In this document: positions 25,733 to 38,127 of the stretch, in pieces
Layout of the letters: every line of letters starts with the position of its first letter
Position numbering within the stretch: the stretch's first letter is position 1
Origin: Listeria monocytogenes
GTDB taxonomy: Bacteria; Bacillota; Bacilli; Lactobacillales; Listeriaceae
Direction of reading: 5' to 3'
Assembly (NCBI RefSeq): GCF_013282665.1
Contig: NZ_CP054041.1
Location: 310,001 to 374,000, forward strand
DNA length: 64,000 nt
Notes under the pieces: generated by a model
Databases searched by the model: none
The model's input: only the letters and a program-made list of their open reading frames with translations
Told to the model about the DNA's origin: nothing
Made by a program: the position numbers and the translations under genes

Positions 25733-26232
25733 ATCATCACTCTTCCTTGTTTTTCTTCTGTATCTTTTTCTTCAATATGTACGAAATGATTATGCTGTAA
25801 AACGTGAATAGATGGCTCATTTTGCTCGTAACATCTCGCAAATATGCGGTTAATGGCGGGCTGTTCTTCTAGCCAAGCAATCATGCCTATAAGCGCTTCT
25901 GACATATATCCTTTATTTTGATAATCTGGGACGATGCTGTAACCAATTTCGATTTCACCCGTTTCGTCCGGATTCCCTTGCCCACCTATTTCACCGATAA
26001 TTTTATTTTCTTCTTTTAGCACGACTAAGCGTGTCCATTTAATCATTCTATCGTCTTTTTTCACGTTTTCTAACACGTATGGTAAATAAAAAAAGAAATC
26101 AATTCCTGGCCAGTCAGGTGACACATGGTATCCACTTGCCTTTTCCAAAGCTTCTGACCCATTAATCGTTGCCTGAATCATTTCCAGTGTGTAGTTAATT
26201 AATATTAATCGATCTGTCTCTAAATTATCCAC
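25705..26232 (-). CDS. GNAT-family N-acetyltransferase (RimJ/RimL type)
   Basis: 175 aa acetyltransferase. Opens LETDRLILINYTLEMIQATI as in ribosomal-protein/small-molecule acetyltransferases; acetyl-CoA loop near NKGYMSEALIGMIAWL (about 115-130) and the NEPSIHVLQHNHFV motif follows. GTG start at 26232 with a weak AGGAAAG site further away; internal start not excluded. Substrate unknown. Translationally overlaps the DUF6884 gene. Confidence 0.82.
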   Translation of the reverse strand: MDNLETDRLILINYTLEMIQATINGSEALEKASGYHVSPDWPGIDFFFYLPYVLENVKKDDRMIKWTRLVVLKEENKIIGEIGGQGNPDETGEIEIGYSIVPDYQNKGYMSEALIGMIAWLEEQPAINRIFARCYEQNEPSIHVLQHNHFVHIEEKDTEEKQGRVMMWEYPIKQS

Positions 26233-26504
26233 AACAAAAACCCGGCTTTCCTACTAATTTATTACTTTCAATTTAGCAGAATTAGATAGAAGAACGCAAC
26301 TAATGTGTGATTTTTTATCCGAATTATTAAATAAATAATAGAAAACTATAAAAATAAAACTATTCTGACTATATACTTGACCTTTCATTTTTGAATGCGC
26401 TTCCATTTAAGTTATACTTCAAATATAAGACCTGGTACTAATTCCAGCTAAAAGTGTAAGTTGCTTGAATTGTGCAAACTGACGGAAAACTTTCAAAATA
26501 ACAA

Positions 26505-26533
26505 TTGACAATCGCATGTCAACCATATATATT
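26505..26533 (+). promoter_or_regulatory. Promoter of the ilv-leu operon
   Basis: -35 TTGACA (26505-26510), 17-base spacer, -10 TATATT (26528-26533). A CodY-like AACTTTCAAAATA stretch at 26489-26501 is a poor match to the CodY consensus (5 mismatches); the known Listeria CodY control of this operon (established) may use it or another site. The 270 bases before this, back to the GNAT start, show only AT-rich DNA. Confidence 0.8.
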
Positions 26534-26627
26534 AAATACTAACATAACATTTCTTGATATTAATTTTTTTCAAAAATGTGCGACTAATCGAAAAAATAAA
26601 ACCATTTAACGAAGGGGATAATGACTT

Positions 26628-26669
26628 ATGAAAACGACCAAATCAGTCATTACAATTTTATTACTCTAG
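26628..26669 (+). CDS. ilv leader peptide
   Basis: MKTTKSVITILLL, 13 codons, contains V, I, I, L, L, L in a run. SD GAAGGGG with about 10-base spacing; the earlier ATG at 26621 is too close to the site and gives no branched-chain run. Serves as the sensor of branched-chain aminoacyl-tRNA supply, not as a functional protein. Confidence 0.88.
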   Translation: MKTTKSVITILLL

Positions 26670-26739
26670 AAGGACTTTGAGCACTGTAGAAATTTACAGT
26701 AGTTTGAGTCCTGTTTACGTTAAATGGGATTCTAGCAAA

Positions 26740-26777
26740 GCATCCCATTGTTTTCATCATTGGGGTGCTTTTTCTTT
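26740..26777 (+). terminator. Attenuator terminator ahead of ilvD
   Basis: GCATCCC pairs with GGGGTGC (one G-U), 15-base loop, tail TTTTTCTTT. Mutually exclusive with the AATGGGAT/ATCCCATT hairpin. The next 145 bases to ilvD hold no other clear signal. Confidence 0.85.
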
Positions 26778-26922
26778 AGCTAGATTTCGAGTTTTCAAGC
26801 ATCGAAAAGCCATTATCAAGCAAGCAGCTACTTAATCATATATAATAATGCCACGCTATTTAGTGAATTCTAAAAATTCAGTGTCGGCAAATAATTCTTA
26901 ATTAGAAATGGGGTAAAGTCCT

Positions 26923-28617
26923 ATGCGTAGTGACAAAATAAAAAAAGGTGTTGAACAAGCTCCAGCAAGAAGTTTGCTGCATGCTACAGGTCAAATTAAA
27001 AGTCCAGGTGATATGGATAAACCATTTATCGCTATTTGTAACTCTTACATTGATATTGTTCCCGGTCATGTTCATTTGCGAGAACTAGCGGATGTAGCTA
27101 AAGAAGCTATTAGAGAAGCTGGCGGTATCCCATTTGAATTTAATACGATTGGTGTCGATGACGGCATTGCGATGGGACATATCGGTATGCGCTATTCCCT
27201 TCCCTCTCGTGAAGTTATCGCGGATGCAGCAGAAACCGTAATCAATGCGCACTGGTTTGATGGGGTTTTCTACATTCCAAACTGTGACAAAATCACGCCA
27301 GGTATGCTTCTCGCTTCTGTTCGTACAAATGTACCTGCTATCTTCTGTTCTGGTGGTCCAATGAAAGCTGGATTATCTGCACACGGAAAAGCACTCACCC
27401 TCTCTTCTGTTTTTGAAGCGGTTGGCGCATTTAAAGATGGCAGCATGTCGCAGGAAGATTTTCTTGATATGGAAGCTAATGCGTGTCCGACTTGCGGATC
27501 TTGCGCAGGAATGTTTACAGCAAACTCGATGAATTGTTTGATGGAAATCCTAGGTATGGCTGTTCCGGGAAATGGTACAACACTTGCTGTTTCTGACGCA
27601 CGACGCGACCTTATTAGAGAATCTGCTTTCCACTTAATGGATTTAGTTAAAAAAGATATTCGTCCTCGCGACATTATTACAAAAGATGCCATTGACGATG
27701 CTTTCGCGCTAGATATGGCAATGGGTGGTTCGACAAATACCGTATTACATACACTTGCACTTGCAAATGAAGCTGGTATTGAAGATTACGATTTGGAACG
27801 TATCAATGATATTGCTAAACGTGTTCCCTACCTTTCCAAAATTGCACCATCCTCTTCTTACTCCATGCATGACGTTCATGAAGCTGGTGGCGTTTCTGCC
27901 ATCGTTAAAGAACTGGTTGACCTTGGCGGCGCTATTCATCCAGACCGAATCACTGTTACTGGAAAAACGATTCGCGAAAATGTAGCTGATGCAAAAATTA
28001 ATAATACCGATGTTATTCATCCAAAAGAAAATCCTTACAGCCCTGTTGGCGGACTTTCGATGTTATTCGGTAATATCGCACCAAAAGGAGCCGCTATCAA
28101 AGTTGGTGGCGTAGATCCTTCCGTACAAGTATTCAAAGGAGAAGCGATTTGCTTTAGTTCTCATGATGAGGCGGTGGAAGCAATTGATAACCATACCGTT
28201 CGCGAGGGGCATGTCGTGGTCATTCGCTACGAAGGTCCAAAAGGCGGCCCGGGAATGCCTGAAATGCTTGCACCAACATCTAGTATTGTTGGTCGAGGTT
28301 TAGGAAAAGATGTTGCTTTGATTACAGATGGTCGCTTTTCTGGGGCTACTCGTGGTATCGCAGTTGGCCACATTTCTCCAGAAGCTGCAGCTGGTGGTCC
28401 TATCGCCCTTGTTCATGACGGTGATATCATCACGATTGATTTACCAAACCGGACACTGAATGTAGATGTTCCTGATGAGGTTTTAGAAGAACGAAGAAAA
28501 GAATTACCGAAATTTAAAGCCAAAGTAAAAACTGGTTATCTTGCAAGATATACTGCTCTAGTAACTAGCGCTCATACTGGCGGCATTTTGCAAATTCCAG
28601 AAGATTTAATCGACTAA
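26923..28617 (+). CDS. ilvD: Dihydroxy-acid dehydratase
   Basis: Fe-S enzyme dehydrating 2,3-dihydroxy acids to the 2-keto acids for valine and isoleucine. 564 aa. Cluster Cys are in [12 protein letters not shown] and [42 protein letters not shown] and the C-terminal [20 protein letters not shown] are family signatures. First structural gene behind the attenuator; ATG with GGGGTAAAG site. Ends 17 bases before ilvB. Confidence 0.97.
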   Translation: MRSDKIKKGVEQAPARSLLHATGQIKSPGDMDKPFIAICNSYIDIVPGHVHLRELADVAKEAIREAGGIPFEFNTIGVDDGIAMGHIGMRYSLPSREVIADAAETVINAHWFDGVFYIPNCDKITPGMLLASVRTNVPAIFCSGGPMKAGLSAHGKALTLSSVFEAVGAFKDGSMSQEDFLDMEANACPTCGSCAGMFTANSMNCLMEILGMAVPGNGTTLAVSDARRDLIRESAFHLMDLVKKDIRPRDIITKDAIDDAFALDMAMGGSTNTVLHTLALANEAGIEDYDLERINDIAKRVPYLSKIAPSSSYSMHDVHEAGGVSAIVKELVDLGGAIHPDRITVTGKTIRENVADAKINNTDVIHPKENPYSPVGGLSMLFGNIAPKGAAIKVGGVDPSVQVFKGEAICFSSHDEAVEAIDNHTVREGHVVVIRYEGPKGGPGMPEMLAPTSSIVGRGLGKDVALITDGRFSGATRGIAVGHISPEAAAGGPIALVHDGDIITIDLPNRTLNVDVPDEVLEERRKELPKFKAKVKTGYLARYTALVTSAHTGGILQIPEDLID

Positions 28618-28634
28618 AAAACGAGGTGATAAGC

Positions 28635-30356
28635 GTGATTGATACGACGAAGACAAATGAAAAAGCGACAAAAAAACAAAATAAAAGTGGAGCGGAACTT
28701 TTAATTGACTCTCTGAAAAAACAACAAGTGGAGATGATTTTTGGTTACCCGGGTGGCGCTGTATTACCTCTCTATGATGCCTTTTACGACTGTGATATTC
28801 CGCATATTCTAACAAGGCATGAGCAAGGAGCGATTCATGCTGCGGAAGGTTATGCTCGTGTTACTGGCAAACCTGGTGTTGTTGTTGTAACAAGTGGGCC
28901 GGGAGCAACTAATGTATTGACTGGTATTGCGGATGCGATGAGCGATTCGATTCCTTTAGTTATTTTTACAGGGCAAGTTCATACGCCTGGAATTGGGAAA
29001 GATGCTTTCCAAGAAGCCGATATGATTGGGCTTACGATTCCTATTACAAAATACAACTACCAAGTGCGCGATGTTCGAGACTTACCAAAAATCGTCAATG
29101 AAGCTTTTCATATTGCAAGTACTGGTCGTAAAGGGCCTGTTGTCGTTGATATTCCAAAAGACATGGGGATTATCCAAACAGATACAGTTCGTCCAGATAC
29201 AATTGATTTACCGGGTTATCAACCGACTTATTCACCGAATCCACTTCAACTAGAAAAACTAATGCACTCGCTATCAGCTGCAAGTAAACCACTTATCCTT
29301 GCAGGTGCCGGCGTCAATCATGCGAGAGCTACAGCTGAATTACTAGAATTCGCTGAACGCTATCAAATTCCTATCGTGAATACGCTACTAGGTCTCGGAA
29401 GTTTCCCGCAAAGTCATGATTTATTCCTTGGTATGGGCGGCATGCACGGTTCATACGCAGCAAATATGGCACTGACAGATTGCGATTTACTCATTAATTT
29501 TGGTTCCCGCTTCGATGACCGGCTTGCCAGTGCGCCAAAAGAATTTGCCACAAAAGCAACGATTGCACATATCGATATTGATCCTGCTGAAATTGGCAAA
29601 ATTATCGAAACACAAATTCCTATTGTAGCTGATATTAACGAAACACTTACACAACTACTACAAATGGAACTTCCGGTTCACCCGGATACATCCCATTGGT
29701 ACAAATTAAATATGACCCGCAAAAACCGTCATCCTTTTAATTTTGATAGAACGAAAAAAGCGGAAATTAAACCACAGCGTGTGATTGAGCTAATCGGCGA
29801 AATTACGCAAGGTGAAGCACTTGTTTCTACCGATGTTGGCCAGCATCAAATGTGGGCGGCGCAGTTCTATCCGTTCCAATTTGATCATCAAATTATTACG
29901 AGTGGTGGGCTTGGCACAATGGGCTTTGGCTTTCCTGCAGCAGTTGGTGCGCAACTTGCTTTCCCAGATAAAACGGTAGTCGCAATTGTTGGGGACGGCG
30001 GTTTCCAAATGACTAATCAAGAACTAGCGATTTTAAATGATTACCAAATCAATGTGAAAACGGTCATTATCAATAACGGTTCGCTCGGCATGGTTCGTCA
30101 GTGGCAAGAAAAATTTCACGGCGAAAGATATTCTCATTCGATTTTTTCGAGTCAACCAGATTTTGTTAAACTATCTGAAGCTTATGGTATCAAAGGGGTA
30201 CGCTTGACGAATCCTGAAACGCTCGAAAAAGATTTAAGAAAAGCCTTCGCTCACTCTGGACCGATTGTCATTGACGTTCATGTGGCCAAAGATGAGCTAG
30301 TACTTCCAATGGTTCCAAGTGGCAAACCAAATCACCAAATGGAAGGAGTGGAATAA
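28635..30356 (+). CDS. ilvB: Acetolactate synthase large subunit (anabolic)
   Basis: ThDP/FAD/Mg enzyme making acetolactate and acetohydroxybutyrate. 573 aa from the GTG at 28635 with GAGGTGA 5 bases away; GTG 28626 lies in that site. Pyr domain with [17 protein letters not shown] and catalytic Glu in [17 protein letters not shown]; Mg/ThDP motif [29 protein letters not shown]. Unlike alsS it is followed directly by its regulatory subunit, which marks it as the biosynthetic enzyme. Confidence 0.96.
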   Translation: MIDTTKTNEKATKKQNKSGAELLIDSLKKQQVEMIFGYPGGAVLPLYDAFYDCDIPHILTRHEQGAIHAAEGYARVTGKPGVVVVTSGPGATNVLTGIADAMSDSIPLVIFTGQVHTPGIGKDAFQEADMIGLTIPITKYNYQVRDVRDLPKIVNEAFHIASTGRKGPVVVDIPKDMGIIQTDTVRPDTIDLPGYQPTYSPNPLQLEKLMHSLSAASKPLILAGAGVNHARATAELLEFAERYQIPIVNTLLGLGSFPQSHDLFLGMGGMHGSYAANMALTDCDLLINFGSRFDDRLASAPKEFATKATIAHIDIDPAEIGKIIETQIPIVADINETLTQLLQMELPVHPDTSHWYKLNMTRKNRHPFNFDRTKKAEIKPQRVIELIGEITQGEALVSTDVGQHQMWAAQFYPFQFDHQIITSGGLGTMGFGFPAAVGAQLAFPDKTVVAIVGDGGFQMTNQELAILNDYQINVKTVIINNGSLGMVRQWQEKFHGERYSHSIFSSQPDFVKLSEAYGIKGVRLTNPETLEKDLRKAFAHSGPIVIDVHVAKDELVLPMVPSGKPNHQMEGVE

Positions 30357-30848
30357 ATGCGCCGAATCATTACCGCTACAGTAAACAACTCTTCTGGCGT
30401 ATTAAATCGTATCACTGGGGTTATCTCCAGGCGCCAATACAATATTGATAGCATCTCTGTCGGCTGGACCGAAATCCCGAATGTTTCCCGGATTACCATC
30501 GTCGTCCATGTCGATTCCTTATACGAGATCGAGCAAGTTACAAAACAGCTCAACAAACAAATTGATGTACTCAAAGTGAGCGATATTACTGACGATGCAC
30601 ATATCGAACGCGAACTAGCTTTACTTAAAATCAACTCCCCCGCCGCTTTACGTTCTGAGCTAAACGCAGTCATCGAACCATTTCGTGCAACCGTCATTGA
30701 TGTTGGCACGAAAAATGTTGTCATTCAAGTAACTGGCACAAGTGAAAAAATCGATGCTTTCGTTGATACAGTTCGCCCGTACGGTATTAAACAAATGGCT
30801 AGAACCGGTGTCACAGGCTTTACAAGAAGTCCTAAAAAAATGGGCTAA
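30357..30848 (+). CDS. ilvN: Acetolactate synthase small (regulatory) subunit
   Basis: 163 aa; abuts ilvB with no gap (TAA then ATG). N-terminal ACT domain (RRIITATVNNSSGVLNRITGVISRRQYNIDSISVG) binds valine for feedback inhibition; C-terminal ALS_ss_C domain follows from about residue 80 (ERELALLKINSPAALRSELNAVIEPFRATVIDVG). Length is the usual one. Confidence 0.96.
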   Translation: MRRIITATVNNSSGVLNRITGVISRRQYNIDSISVGWTEIPNVSRITIVVHVDSLYEIEQVTKQLNKQIDVLKVSDITDDAHIERELALLKINSPAALRSELNAVIEPFRATVIDVGTKNVVIQVTGTSEKIDAFVDTVRPYGIKQMARTGVTGFTRSPKKMG

Positions 30849-30918
30849 AATCATTTACTACAGAGCAATCCGTTGCTTTGCTAGCATCAGGACAGCACAT
30901 CGCTATTCTGAAATATAA

Positions 30919-31941
<1,023 letters not shown>

Positions 31942-31951
31942 TACTTAATTC

Positions 31952-31984
31952 GGATTGCTAGGTGAGGATTCTTGCCTAGCAACC
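31952..31984 (+). other. Hairpin between ilvC and leuA
   Basis: TTGCTAGG (31955-31962) pairs with CCTAGCAA (31975-31982), extendable by GG/CC. A T-rich tract follows only after 9 bases, so it may be a partial terminator or a processing signal dividing ilv from leu expression. Confidence 0.45.
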
Positions 31985-32100
31985 GTTTATCCTTTTTTCG
32001 ATATGAGTTTAAGCAAGAACCCTTTTCTTCCCTAAACTGATACTGAAAGCAGGAAAAATCCAAGCTTCCCTATCTAATATAAAACAAGAGGTGAAATCGA

Positions 32101-33639
32101 ATGAAGAAAATCCAGTTTTTTGATACTACACTTAGAGATGGCGAACAAACCCCTGGAGTTAATTTTGACGTAAAGGAGAAAATCCAGATTGCCTTACAAC
32201 TCGAAAAACTTGGAATTGATGTGATTGAAGCCGGCTTTCCGATTTCTTCTCCTGGAGATTTTGAATGCGTCAAGGCCATTGCAAAAGCGATTAAACATTG
32301 TTCTGTAACAGGGCTAGCGCGCTGTGTTAAAGGAGATATTGATCGCGCGGAAGAAGCACTTAAAGACGCTGTTTCCCCGCAAATACATATCTTCTTAGCA
32401 ACGAGCGATGTGCATATGGAATACAAATTAAAAATGAGTCGGACGGAAGTTCTCGCTTCCATTAAACACCACATTCGTTATGCTAGACAAAAATTTGACG
32501 TTGTACAGTTTTCACCAGAAGATGCAACTCGGTCAGATCGTGCTTTTCTAATTGAAGCCATTCAAACAGCAATCGATGCCGGAGCAACTGTCATCAACAT
32601 TCCGGATACGGTCGGGTATACCAACCCAACCGAATTCGGCCAGCTATTCCAAGATTTGCGCCGCGAAATAAAGCAATTTGATGATATTATTTTCGCTTCT
32701 CATTGTCATGATGACCTTGGTATGGCAACTGCAAATGCACTTGCTGCAATCGAAAATGGTGCGAGACGCGTTGAAGGTACAATTAATGGAATTGGTGAAC
32801 GTGCTGGAAATACAGCTCTTGAAGAAGTTGCTGTCGCGCTTCATATTCGCAAAGATTTTTATCAAGCAGAAACAAATATTGTTTTGAACCAATTTAAAAA
32901 TTCAAGTGATTTGATTAGCCGCTTGTCTGGTATGCCTGTTCCGCGTAACAAAGCTGTAATTGGTGGTAATGCTTACGCGCATGAATCTGGCATTCACCAA
33001 GATGGTGTCCTAAAAAATCCAGATACGTACGAAATTATCACTCCTGCGCTTGTCGGCGTAGATAAAAATTCCCTTCCACTTGGCAAACTTTCTGGAAAAC
33101 ATGCTTTCCATACGCGTATGGAAGAAATGGGATACACTTTGAGCGAAAAAGAACTCAAAGATGCTTTTAAACGATTCAAACAACTGGCGGATGCTAAAAA
33201 AGAAGTAACCGAAGATGATTTACATGCGTTAATTCTCGGACAATCTTCTGAGTCTGCGGATGATTTCGAATTAAAACACTTGCAAGTGCAATACGTTACT
33301 GGCGGCGTCCAAGGTGCGATTGTTCGTATTGAAGAACGTAATGGCGCTCTAATAGAAGATGCAGCAACTGGTTCTGGTAGTATTGAAGCTATATATAACA
33401 CGATTAACCGTCTTATGAAACAAGATATTGAATTGACCGATTACCGCATCCAAGCGATTACAGCCGGTCAAGATGCTCAAGCAGAAGTACATGTCGTCAT
33501 TAAAGATAATAACGGCACTGAATTCCACGGCATCGGCATTGACTTTGACGTGTTAACAGCGAGCGCTAAAGCTTATTTGCAAGCTTCAGGTAAAAGTAAA
33601 ACTCCTAGTAAGCAAGCTTATTTCCAGGAGGTAAAATAA
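32101..33639 (+). CDS. leuA: 2-isopropylmalate synthase
   Basis: First leucine-specific step, condensing acetyl-CoA and 2-ketoisovalerate. 512 aa. TIM barrel: [17 protein letters not shown] (R/D motif), metal HxH in [40 protein letters not shown]. LeuA_dimer regulatory domain from about residue 390 to the end gives leucine feedback. AAGAGGTG site before the ATG. Two bases separate its stop from leuB. Confidence 0.97.
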   Translation: MKKIQFFDTTLRDGEQTPGVNFDVKEKIQIALQLEKLGIDVIEAGFPISSPGDFECVKAIAKAIKHCSVTGLARCVKGDIDRAEEALKDAVSPQIHIFLATSDVHMEYKLKMSRTEVLASIKHHIRYARQKFDVVQFSPEDATRSDRAFLIEAIQTAIDAGATVINIPDTVGYTNPTEFGQLFQDLRREIKQFDDIIFASHCHDDLGMATANALAAIENGARRVEGTINGIGERAGNTALEEVAVALHIRKDFYQAETNIVLNQFKNSSDLISRLSGMPVPRNKAVIGGNAYAHESGIHQDGVLKNPDTYEIITPALVGVDKNSLPLGKLSGKHAFHTRMEEMGYTLSEKELKDAFKRFKQLADAKKEVTEDDLHALILGQSSESADDFELKHLQVQYVTGGVQGAIVRIEERNGALIEDAATGSGSIEAIYNTINRLMKQDIELTDYRIQAITAGQDAQAEVHVVIKDNNGTEFHGIGIDFDVLTASAKAYLQASGKSKTPSKQAYFQEVK

Positions 33640-33640
33640 C

Positions 33641-34693
33641 GTGACATATAAAATTACTTCCTTAGCCGGTGACGGAATTGGTCCAGAAATTATGGCTGCT
33701 GGCCTCCAAGTACTGGAAGCAGTCGCGAAGAAATACAATCATACTTTTGAAATTGTAAAGCATCCTTTTGGTGGAGCAGGAATTGACGCGACTGGTGACC
33801 CCATTCCTCCAACTACTTTAAAGGCTTGTCAAGATGCTGACGCTATTTTACTCGGAGCCATTGGTGGACCTAAATGGGATAACGCACCGAAACGACCTGA
33901 AGACGGCTTGCTTGCACTCAGAAAAGCGCTTGGACTTTTCGCTAATATCCGCCCTATCCAAGTACCGAGTTCTATTACACACCTTTCTCCTTTAAAAAAG
34001 GAAATTGTCAGCAACACTGATTTTGTGGTGGTGCGTGAGTTAACTGGCGGGCTTTATTTCGGGGAACCGAAATATTGGGATAATACGTCGGCAGTTGATT
34101 CATTAACTTATACACGTGCAGAAATCGAACGAATTATCGAGAAAGCTTTTGAAATCGCCGCGACGAGAAACAAAAAAGTTACGTCGGTAGATAAAGCAAA
34201 TGTACTCGCTTCTAGTAAACTATGGCGTAAAATTGCTGAAGAAGTTGCGAGTCGCCATCCAGATATCATATTAGAACATTTATACGTTGATGCTGCCGCA
34301 ATGCTTATGATTCAGCGCCCAACAACCTTTGATGTTATTGTAACAGAAAATTTATTTGGCGATATTTTAAGCGATGAAGCCTCTGTTATTACTGGCTCTC
34401 TCGGAATGCTCCCTTCTGCTAGCCACGCGGAAAATGGGCCGTCCTTGTATGAACCTATCCATGGATCTGCACCAGATATTGCGAATCAAAATATCGCGAA
34501 TCCAATGTCGATGATATCTTCTGTATCCATGATGCTTCGTCAATCTTTCTCTCTTTTTGAAGAAGCCGATGCGATTGATGCGGCTACAGCAAAAACAATG
34601 CAAGCTGGATTTTTAACTGCTGACCTTGGAGGCAATACTTCCACAACTGATTTTACAAATGAAGTTCTAAAACAAATTGAAGGAGGAGAATAA
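33641..34693 (+). CDS. leuB: 3-isopropylmalate dehydrogenase
   Basis: 350 aa NAD-dependent oxidative decarboxylase. [14 protein letters not shown] at the start, [26 protein letters not shown], and the signature [27 protein letters not shown] start at 33641 with CAGGAGGT 7 bases upstream. Order leuA-leuB-leuC-leuD is standard. Confidence 0.97.
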   Translation: MTYKITSLAGDGIGPEIMAAGLQVLEAVAKKYNHTFEIVKHPFGGAGIDATGDPIPPTTLKACQDADAILLGAIGGPKWDNAPKRPEDGLLALRKALGLFANIRPIQVPSSITHLSPLKKEIVSNTDFVVVRELTGGLYFGEPKYWDNTSAVDSLTYTRAEIERIIEKAFEIAATRNKKVTSVDKANVLASSKLWRKIAEEVASRHPDIILEHLYVDAAAMLMIQRPTTFDVIVTENLFGDILSDEASVITGSLGMLPSASHAENGPSLYEPIHGSAPDIANQNIANPMSMISSVSMMLRQSFSLFEEADAIDAATAKTMQAGFLTADLGGNTSTTDFTNEVLKQIEGGE

Positions 34694-34694
34694 G

Positions 34695-36083
34695 ATGGGG
34701 AAAACACTTTTTGATAAACTTTGGAATCGTCATGTCATTTATGGCAAAGAAGGTGAACCACAATTATTATATGTTGATCTTCATTTGATTCATGAAGTTA
34801 CTTCTCCTCAAGCGTTTGAAGGACTAAGAATGGAAAATCGGCCACTGCGTAGACCAGATAAAACGTTCGCGACAATGGATCATAATGTTCCAACTGAAGA
34901 TATTTTCAACATTCAAGACCTTGTTGCTAAAAAACAAATCGAAGCACTTCAAACTAATTGCGAGGAATTTGGCGTGACGCTAGCTGATATGGGTAGTGAT
35001 CGCCAAGGTATCGTGCATATGGTCGGACCAGAAACTGGGCTAACTCAACCTGGTAAAGTCATTGTTTGTGGAGATTCACATACGGCAACACACGGGGCAT
35101 TTGGTGCGATTGGTTTTGGGATTGGCTCGAGTGAAGTAGAGCATGTTTTTGCAACGCAAACCATTTGGCAACAAAAACCAAAATCAATGGGCATTGAAAT
35201 TAACGGCAAACTTCCAAAAGGCGTTTATGCCAAAGATATTATTTTGCATCTGATTGCCACGTATGGCGTCGCTTTTGGAACTGGTTATGCCGTCGAGTAT
35301 TACGGCGATACTATTCGCAATATGTCGATGGAAGAACGGATGACGATTTGTAATATGGCCATTGAAGGTGGCGCAAAAATGGGCATGATGGCGCCAGATG
35401 AAACTACTTTTGAATACGTACGTGGTCGTGAATATGCTCCCGCTGATATGGAAAAAGCCATTAGTGACTGGAAAACGCTCCAAACAGATTCAGATGCCGA
35501 ATATGACCTTCATATCGAAATGGATGCGAGTATTCTGGAACCTTACGTGACTTGGGGAACGAATCCCGAAATGGGCGTCCCTTTTTCTAAAGCATTCCCG
35601 GAAATTAAAGATATGAACTATGAGCGCGCTTATGAATATATGGGACTAAAACCTGGTCAAACTGCAGAAGAAATCGAGCTTGGCTATGTGTTTATTGGTT
35701 CTTGTACGAATGCCAGACTTTCTGACTTAGAAGAAGCTGCTCGTATCGTCAAAGGAAATAAAGTGAAAAATAATATTCGCGCACTCGTGGTTCCTGGTTC
35801 TCGCCAAGTTCGTAATGCGGCAGAAGCTATTGGACTAGATAAAATTTTTATGGAAGCTGGTTTTGAGTGGCGTGAACCTGGTTGTTCAATGTGTCTAGGA
35901 ATGAATCCTGACCAAGTACCGGACGGGGTTCACTGTGCGTCTACTTCGAACCGTAATTTCGAAGGTCGTCAAGGTAAAGGCGCTCGTACTCATCTTGTTT
36001 CACCAGCAATGGCTGCAGCTGCGGCAATTAACGGACACTTTATCGATATTCGAAAGGAGGCAGTTATCAGTGGAGGAAATTAA
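34695..36083 (+). CDS. leuC: 3-isopropylmalate dehydratase large subunit
   Basis: 462 aa aconitase-family subunit. [4Fe-4S] Cys are in [17 protein letters not shown] and [11 protein letters not shown]. The ATG at 34695 has GAAGGAGG upstream; the ATG-less extension to 34677 overlaps leuB and is dropped. Works with LeuD to isomerise 2- to 3-isopropylmalate. Confidence 0.97.
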   Translation: MGKTLFDKLWNRHVIYGKEGEPQLLYVDLHLIHEVTSPQAFEGLRMENRPLRRPDKTFATMDHNVPTEDIFNIQDLVAKKQIEALQTNCEEFGVTLADMGSDRQGIVHMVGPETGLTQPGKVIVCGDSHTATHGAFGAIGFGIGSSEVEHVFATQTIWQQKPKSMGIEINGKLPKGVYAKDIILHLIATYGVAFGTGYAVEYYGDTIRNMSMEERMTICNMAIEGGAKMGMMAPDETTFEYVRGREYAPADMEKAISDWKTLQTDSDAEYDLHIEMDASILEPYVTWGTNPEMGVPFSKAFPEIKDMNYERAYEYMGLKPGQTAEEIELGYVFIGSCTNARLSDLEEAARIVKGNKVKNNIRALVVPGSRQVRNAAEAIGLDKIFMEAGFEWREPGCSMCLGMNPDQVPDGVHCASTSNRNFEGRQGKGARTHLVSPAMAAAAAINGHFIDIRKEAVISGGN

Positions 36084-36651
36084 AGTACACATAGGGAAAA
36101 CAGTGGCACTGATGAATGACAATATTGATACCGACCAAATCATTCCGAAAAGTTTCTTAAAACGAATTGAACGTACTGGTTTTGGCGAATTTCTCTTTGA
36201 TAGTTGGCGCTACCTTCCGAATCGTAAACCAAATCCAGATTTCCCTCTCAATGCTCCAGATCGCCAGGAAGCAACAATTTTAATTACGGGAGATAACTTT
36301 GGTTGTGGGTCTTCCAGAGAGCATGCTGCTTGGGCATTACTTGACTACCGTTTCCGCGTAATTATTGCTGGCAGTTATAGTGATATTTTTTATATGAATT
36401 GTACGAAAAATGGCGTGCTCCCTATCGTTCTTCCTAGAGAGGCGCGTGAAAAATTAGCGAAAATTGCAGCCGACGAGAATGTGACCATTGACTTGCCGAA
36501 CCAACAAGTCATTAGTTCAGTTGGTACCTACCCGTTTGAGATTGATGCTACGTGGAAAAATAAATTTATTAACGGACTGGATGATATCGCCATTACATTT
36601 GAACATATTGATGCGATTAAAGCCTATGAACAAAAAGTGGATTCAATATAA
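36070..36651 (+). CDS. leuD: 3-isopropylmalate dehydratase small subunit
   Basis: 193 aa swivelling-domain partner of LeuC. GTG start at 36070 (AAAGGAGG upstream), 14 bases inside the end of leuC; the longer open frame back to 35935 lies within leuC. Signature [32 protein letters not shown] near residue 75-105. Confidence 0.95.
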   Translation: MEEIKVHIGKTVALMNDNIDTDQIIPKSFLKRIERTGFGEFLFDSWRYLPNRKPNPDFPLNAPDRQEATILITGDNFGCGSSREHAAWALLDYRFRVIIAGSYSDIFYMNCTKNGVLPIVLPREAREKLAKIAADENVTIDLPNQQVISSVGTYPFEIDATWKNKFINGLDDIAITFEHIDAIKAYEQKVDSI

Positions 36652-36666
36652 GAAAAGGTAGTGAGT

Positions 36667-37938
36667 ATGATGGAATTAGTTGACTTATTAGTAACAGAAG
36701 AAGATGTCGAAAAGGCCTATGAAGTCTTAAAGTCAGTCGTCAAACATACACCACTAGAATATGATTTTTATCTTTCGGAAAAATATCATTGCAATGTATA
36801 TCTAAAACGCGAAGATTTGCAAAGAGTACGTTCTTTTAAATTACGTGGTGCTTTTTATGCTATTTCTAGATTGTCAGCGGAACAATTAGAAAAAGGTGTA
36901 GCGTGCGCGAGTGCTGGAAACCATGCACAAGGAGTTGCTTATACGTGCAAACGAATGACAGTTCCAGCTACGATTTTTATGCCAACGACTACCCCGCAAC
37001 AAAAAGTATCCCAAGTAAAATTTTTCGGTGGTAGTAATGTCGAAGTCGTTTTAGTTGGCGATACGTTTGATGCTTCTGCAACTGCCGCGAAAGAATTTGC
37101 TGCAGCGCATGGCCAAACTTTCATCCCGCCGTTTGATGATCCTGATATTATTGCAGGCCAAGGATCGCTTGCTGTCGAGATGGTGAAAGATTTAAATAAA
37201 GCACACGAGCAAGCAGACTATGTTTTTGCAGGAATCGGTGGCGGTGGCTTAATTAGCGGGGTTGCAACGTATCTCAAAGCGAAGAGCCCGATTACAAAAA
37301 TTATCGGGGTAGAACCTGATGGCGCGCCTTCGATGACAGCAGCTTTAAAACAAAATCAAGTTGTAACACTAGATAAAATCGATAAATTTGTTGATGGCGC
37401 TGCGGTAAAAGAAGTTGGTAGCTTAACGTTCCAACATGCGAAAGTGTTAGTCGATGAAGTGACAACTGTTTCTGAAGGTGCTGTTTGTTCTACGATTTTG
37501 GATATGTATACGAAGCAAGCGATTGTTGCAGAACCCGCTGGAGCATTATCCGTTGCCGCACTTGAAGACTATCGTGAAGAGATTAAAGACAAGACCGTCG
37601 TTTGTATCGTTAGCGGTGGAAATAATGATATTAACCGGATGCAAGAAATTGAAGAACGTTCCCTCTTACATGAAGGATTAAAGCATTATTTTATCGTCAA
37701 TTTCTCGCAGCGTCCTGGGGCTTTGAAAGAATTTGTTAACGATGTGCTCGGTCCACATGATGATATCACCAAATTCGAATATACGAAAAAAGTGAATCGA
37801 GGTAATGGACCAGTTATTATCGGTGTTTTGTTACAAGATAAAAATGATTATGAAGGATTGCTTGACCGGGTTGCTGCTTTTGACCCGAGCTATATTCCGA
37901 TTAATGATAATCAAACCTTATACACTTTACTAGTTTAA
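36667..37938 (+). CDS. ilvA: Threonine deaminase (threonine ammonia-lyase), biosynthetic
   Basis: PLP enzyme, threonine to 2-ketobutyrate for isoleucine. 423 aa, start ATG 36667 (a GTG two codons earlier also open). PLP Lys in [28 protein letters not shown], and the glycine loop [16 protein letters not shown]. The C-terminal region (about 335-423, [23 protein letters not shown]) is a single ACT-like domain, the short Bacillus-type regulatory end. Last gene of the operon. Confidence 0.95.
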   Translation: MMELVDLLVTEEDVEKAYEVLKSVVKHTPLEYDFYLSEKYHCNVYLKREDLQRVRSFKLRGAFYAISRLSAEQLEKGVACASAGNHAQGVAYTCKRMTVPATIFMPTTTPQQKVSQVKFFGGSNVEVVLVGDTFDASATAAKEFAAAHGQTFIPPFDDPDIIAGQGSLAVEMVKDLNKAHEQADYVFAGIGGGGLISGVATYLKAKSPITKIIGVEPDGAPSMTAALKQNQVVTLDKIDKFVDGAAVKEVGSLTFQHAKVLVDEVTTVSEGAVCSTILDMYTKQAIVAEPAGALSVAALEDYREEIKDKTVVCIVSGGNNDINRMQEIEERSLLHEGLKHYFIVNFSQRPGALKEFVNDVLGPHDDITKFEYTKKVNRGNGPVIIGVLLQDKNDYEGLLDRVAAFDPSYIPINDNQTLYTLLV

Positions 37939-37973
37939 AAAGAGTTCTCGCCTCATGCGGGAACTCTTTTTAT
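37937..37973 (+). terminator. Terminator of the ilv-leu-ilvA operon
   Basis: AAGAGTTCTCGC pairs with GCGGGAACTCTT around CTCAT, followed by TTTTT. Strong. Confidence 0.92.
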
Positions 37974-37989
37974 ATTACAGTTTTCTCAC

Positions 37990-38059
37990 CTGTTATAGTA
38001 ACAGTTTATTTTGAAGTTCGGTTTAAAATCTTTTGTTTAAGGATATAAAGTAGTATAAT
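37990..38059 (+). promoter_or_regulatory. alsD promoter with upstream palindrome
   Basis: -10 TATAAT (38054-38059); -35 candidate TTTTGT (38031-38036), 17-base spacer. Upstream, CTGTTATAGTAACAG (37990-38004) is an inverted repeat and holds TAACAGTTT (37999-38007), also found twice in front of alsS. A shared activator or repressor site is inferred. Confidence 0.6.
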
Positions 38060-38127
38060 GAACATATAGAAATAAAACTGTATTATTTAAAAGTTATTTT
38101 CCATATATAACAATTCAAGGAGTGGCA

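Larger units (their letters stand above)
26540..26777 (+). ncRNA. rli60: Rli60-type ribosome-mediated attenuator leader
   Basis: The leader RNA encodes a 13-aa peptide rich in branched-chain residues, then offers alternative hairpins: AGGACT...AGTCCT with inner ACTGTA/TACAGT (26669-26712); AATGGGAT (26723-26730) pairing with ATCCCATT (26742-26749); and the competing terminator GCATCCC (26740-26746) with GGGGTGC (26762-26768) plus T-run. Slow translation of the peptide would favour read-through. Identity with Listeria Rli60 is from memory of the published ilv attenuator. Confidence 0.85.

Noticed and set aside
26489..26501. CodY box ahead of the ilv operon
   Set aside because: Only a weak match (about five mismatches to the 15-bp consensus). 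CodY control is known for this operon but I cannot point to a convincing site.
26621..26680. Alternative leader peptide from the ATG at 26621
   Set aside because: Only three bases separate it from the SD, and the peptide (MTYENDQISHYN...) has no branched-chain run.
35935..36069. 45-codon N-terminal extension of leuD
   Set aside because: Lies within leuC; the GTG at 36070 has a strong SD and gives the usual LeuD length.
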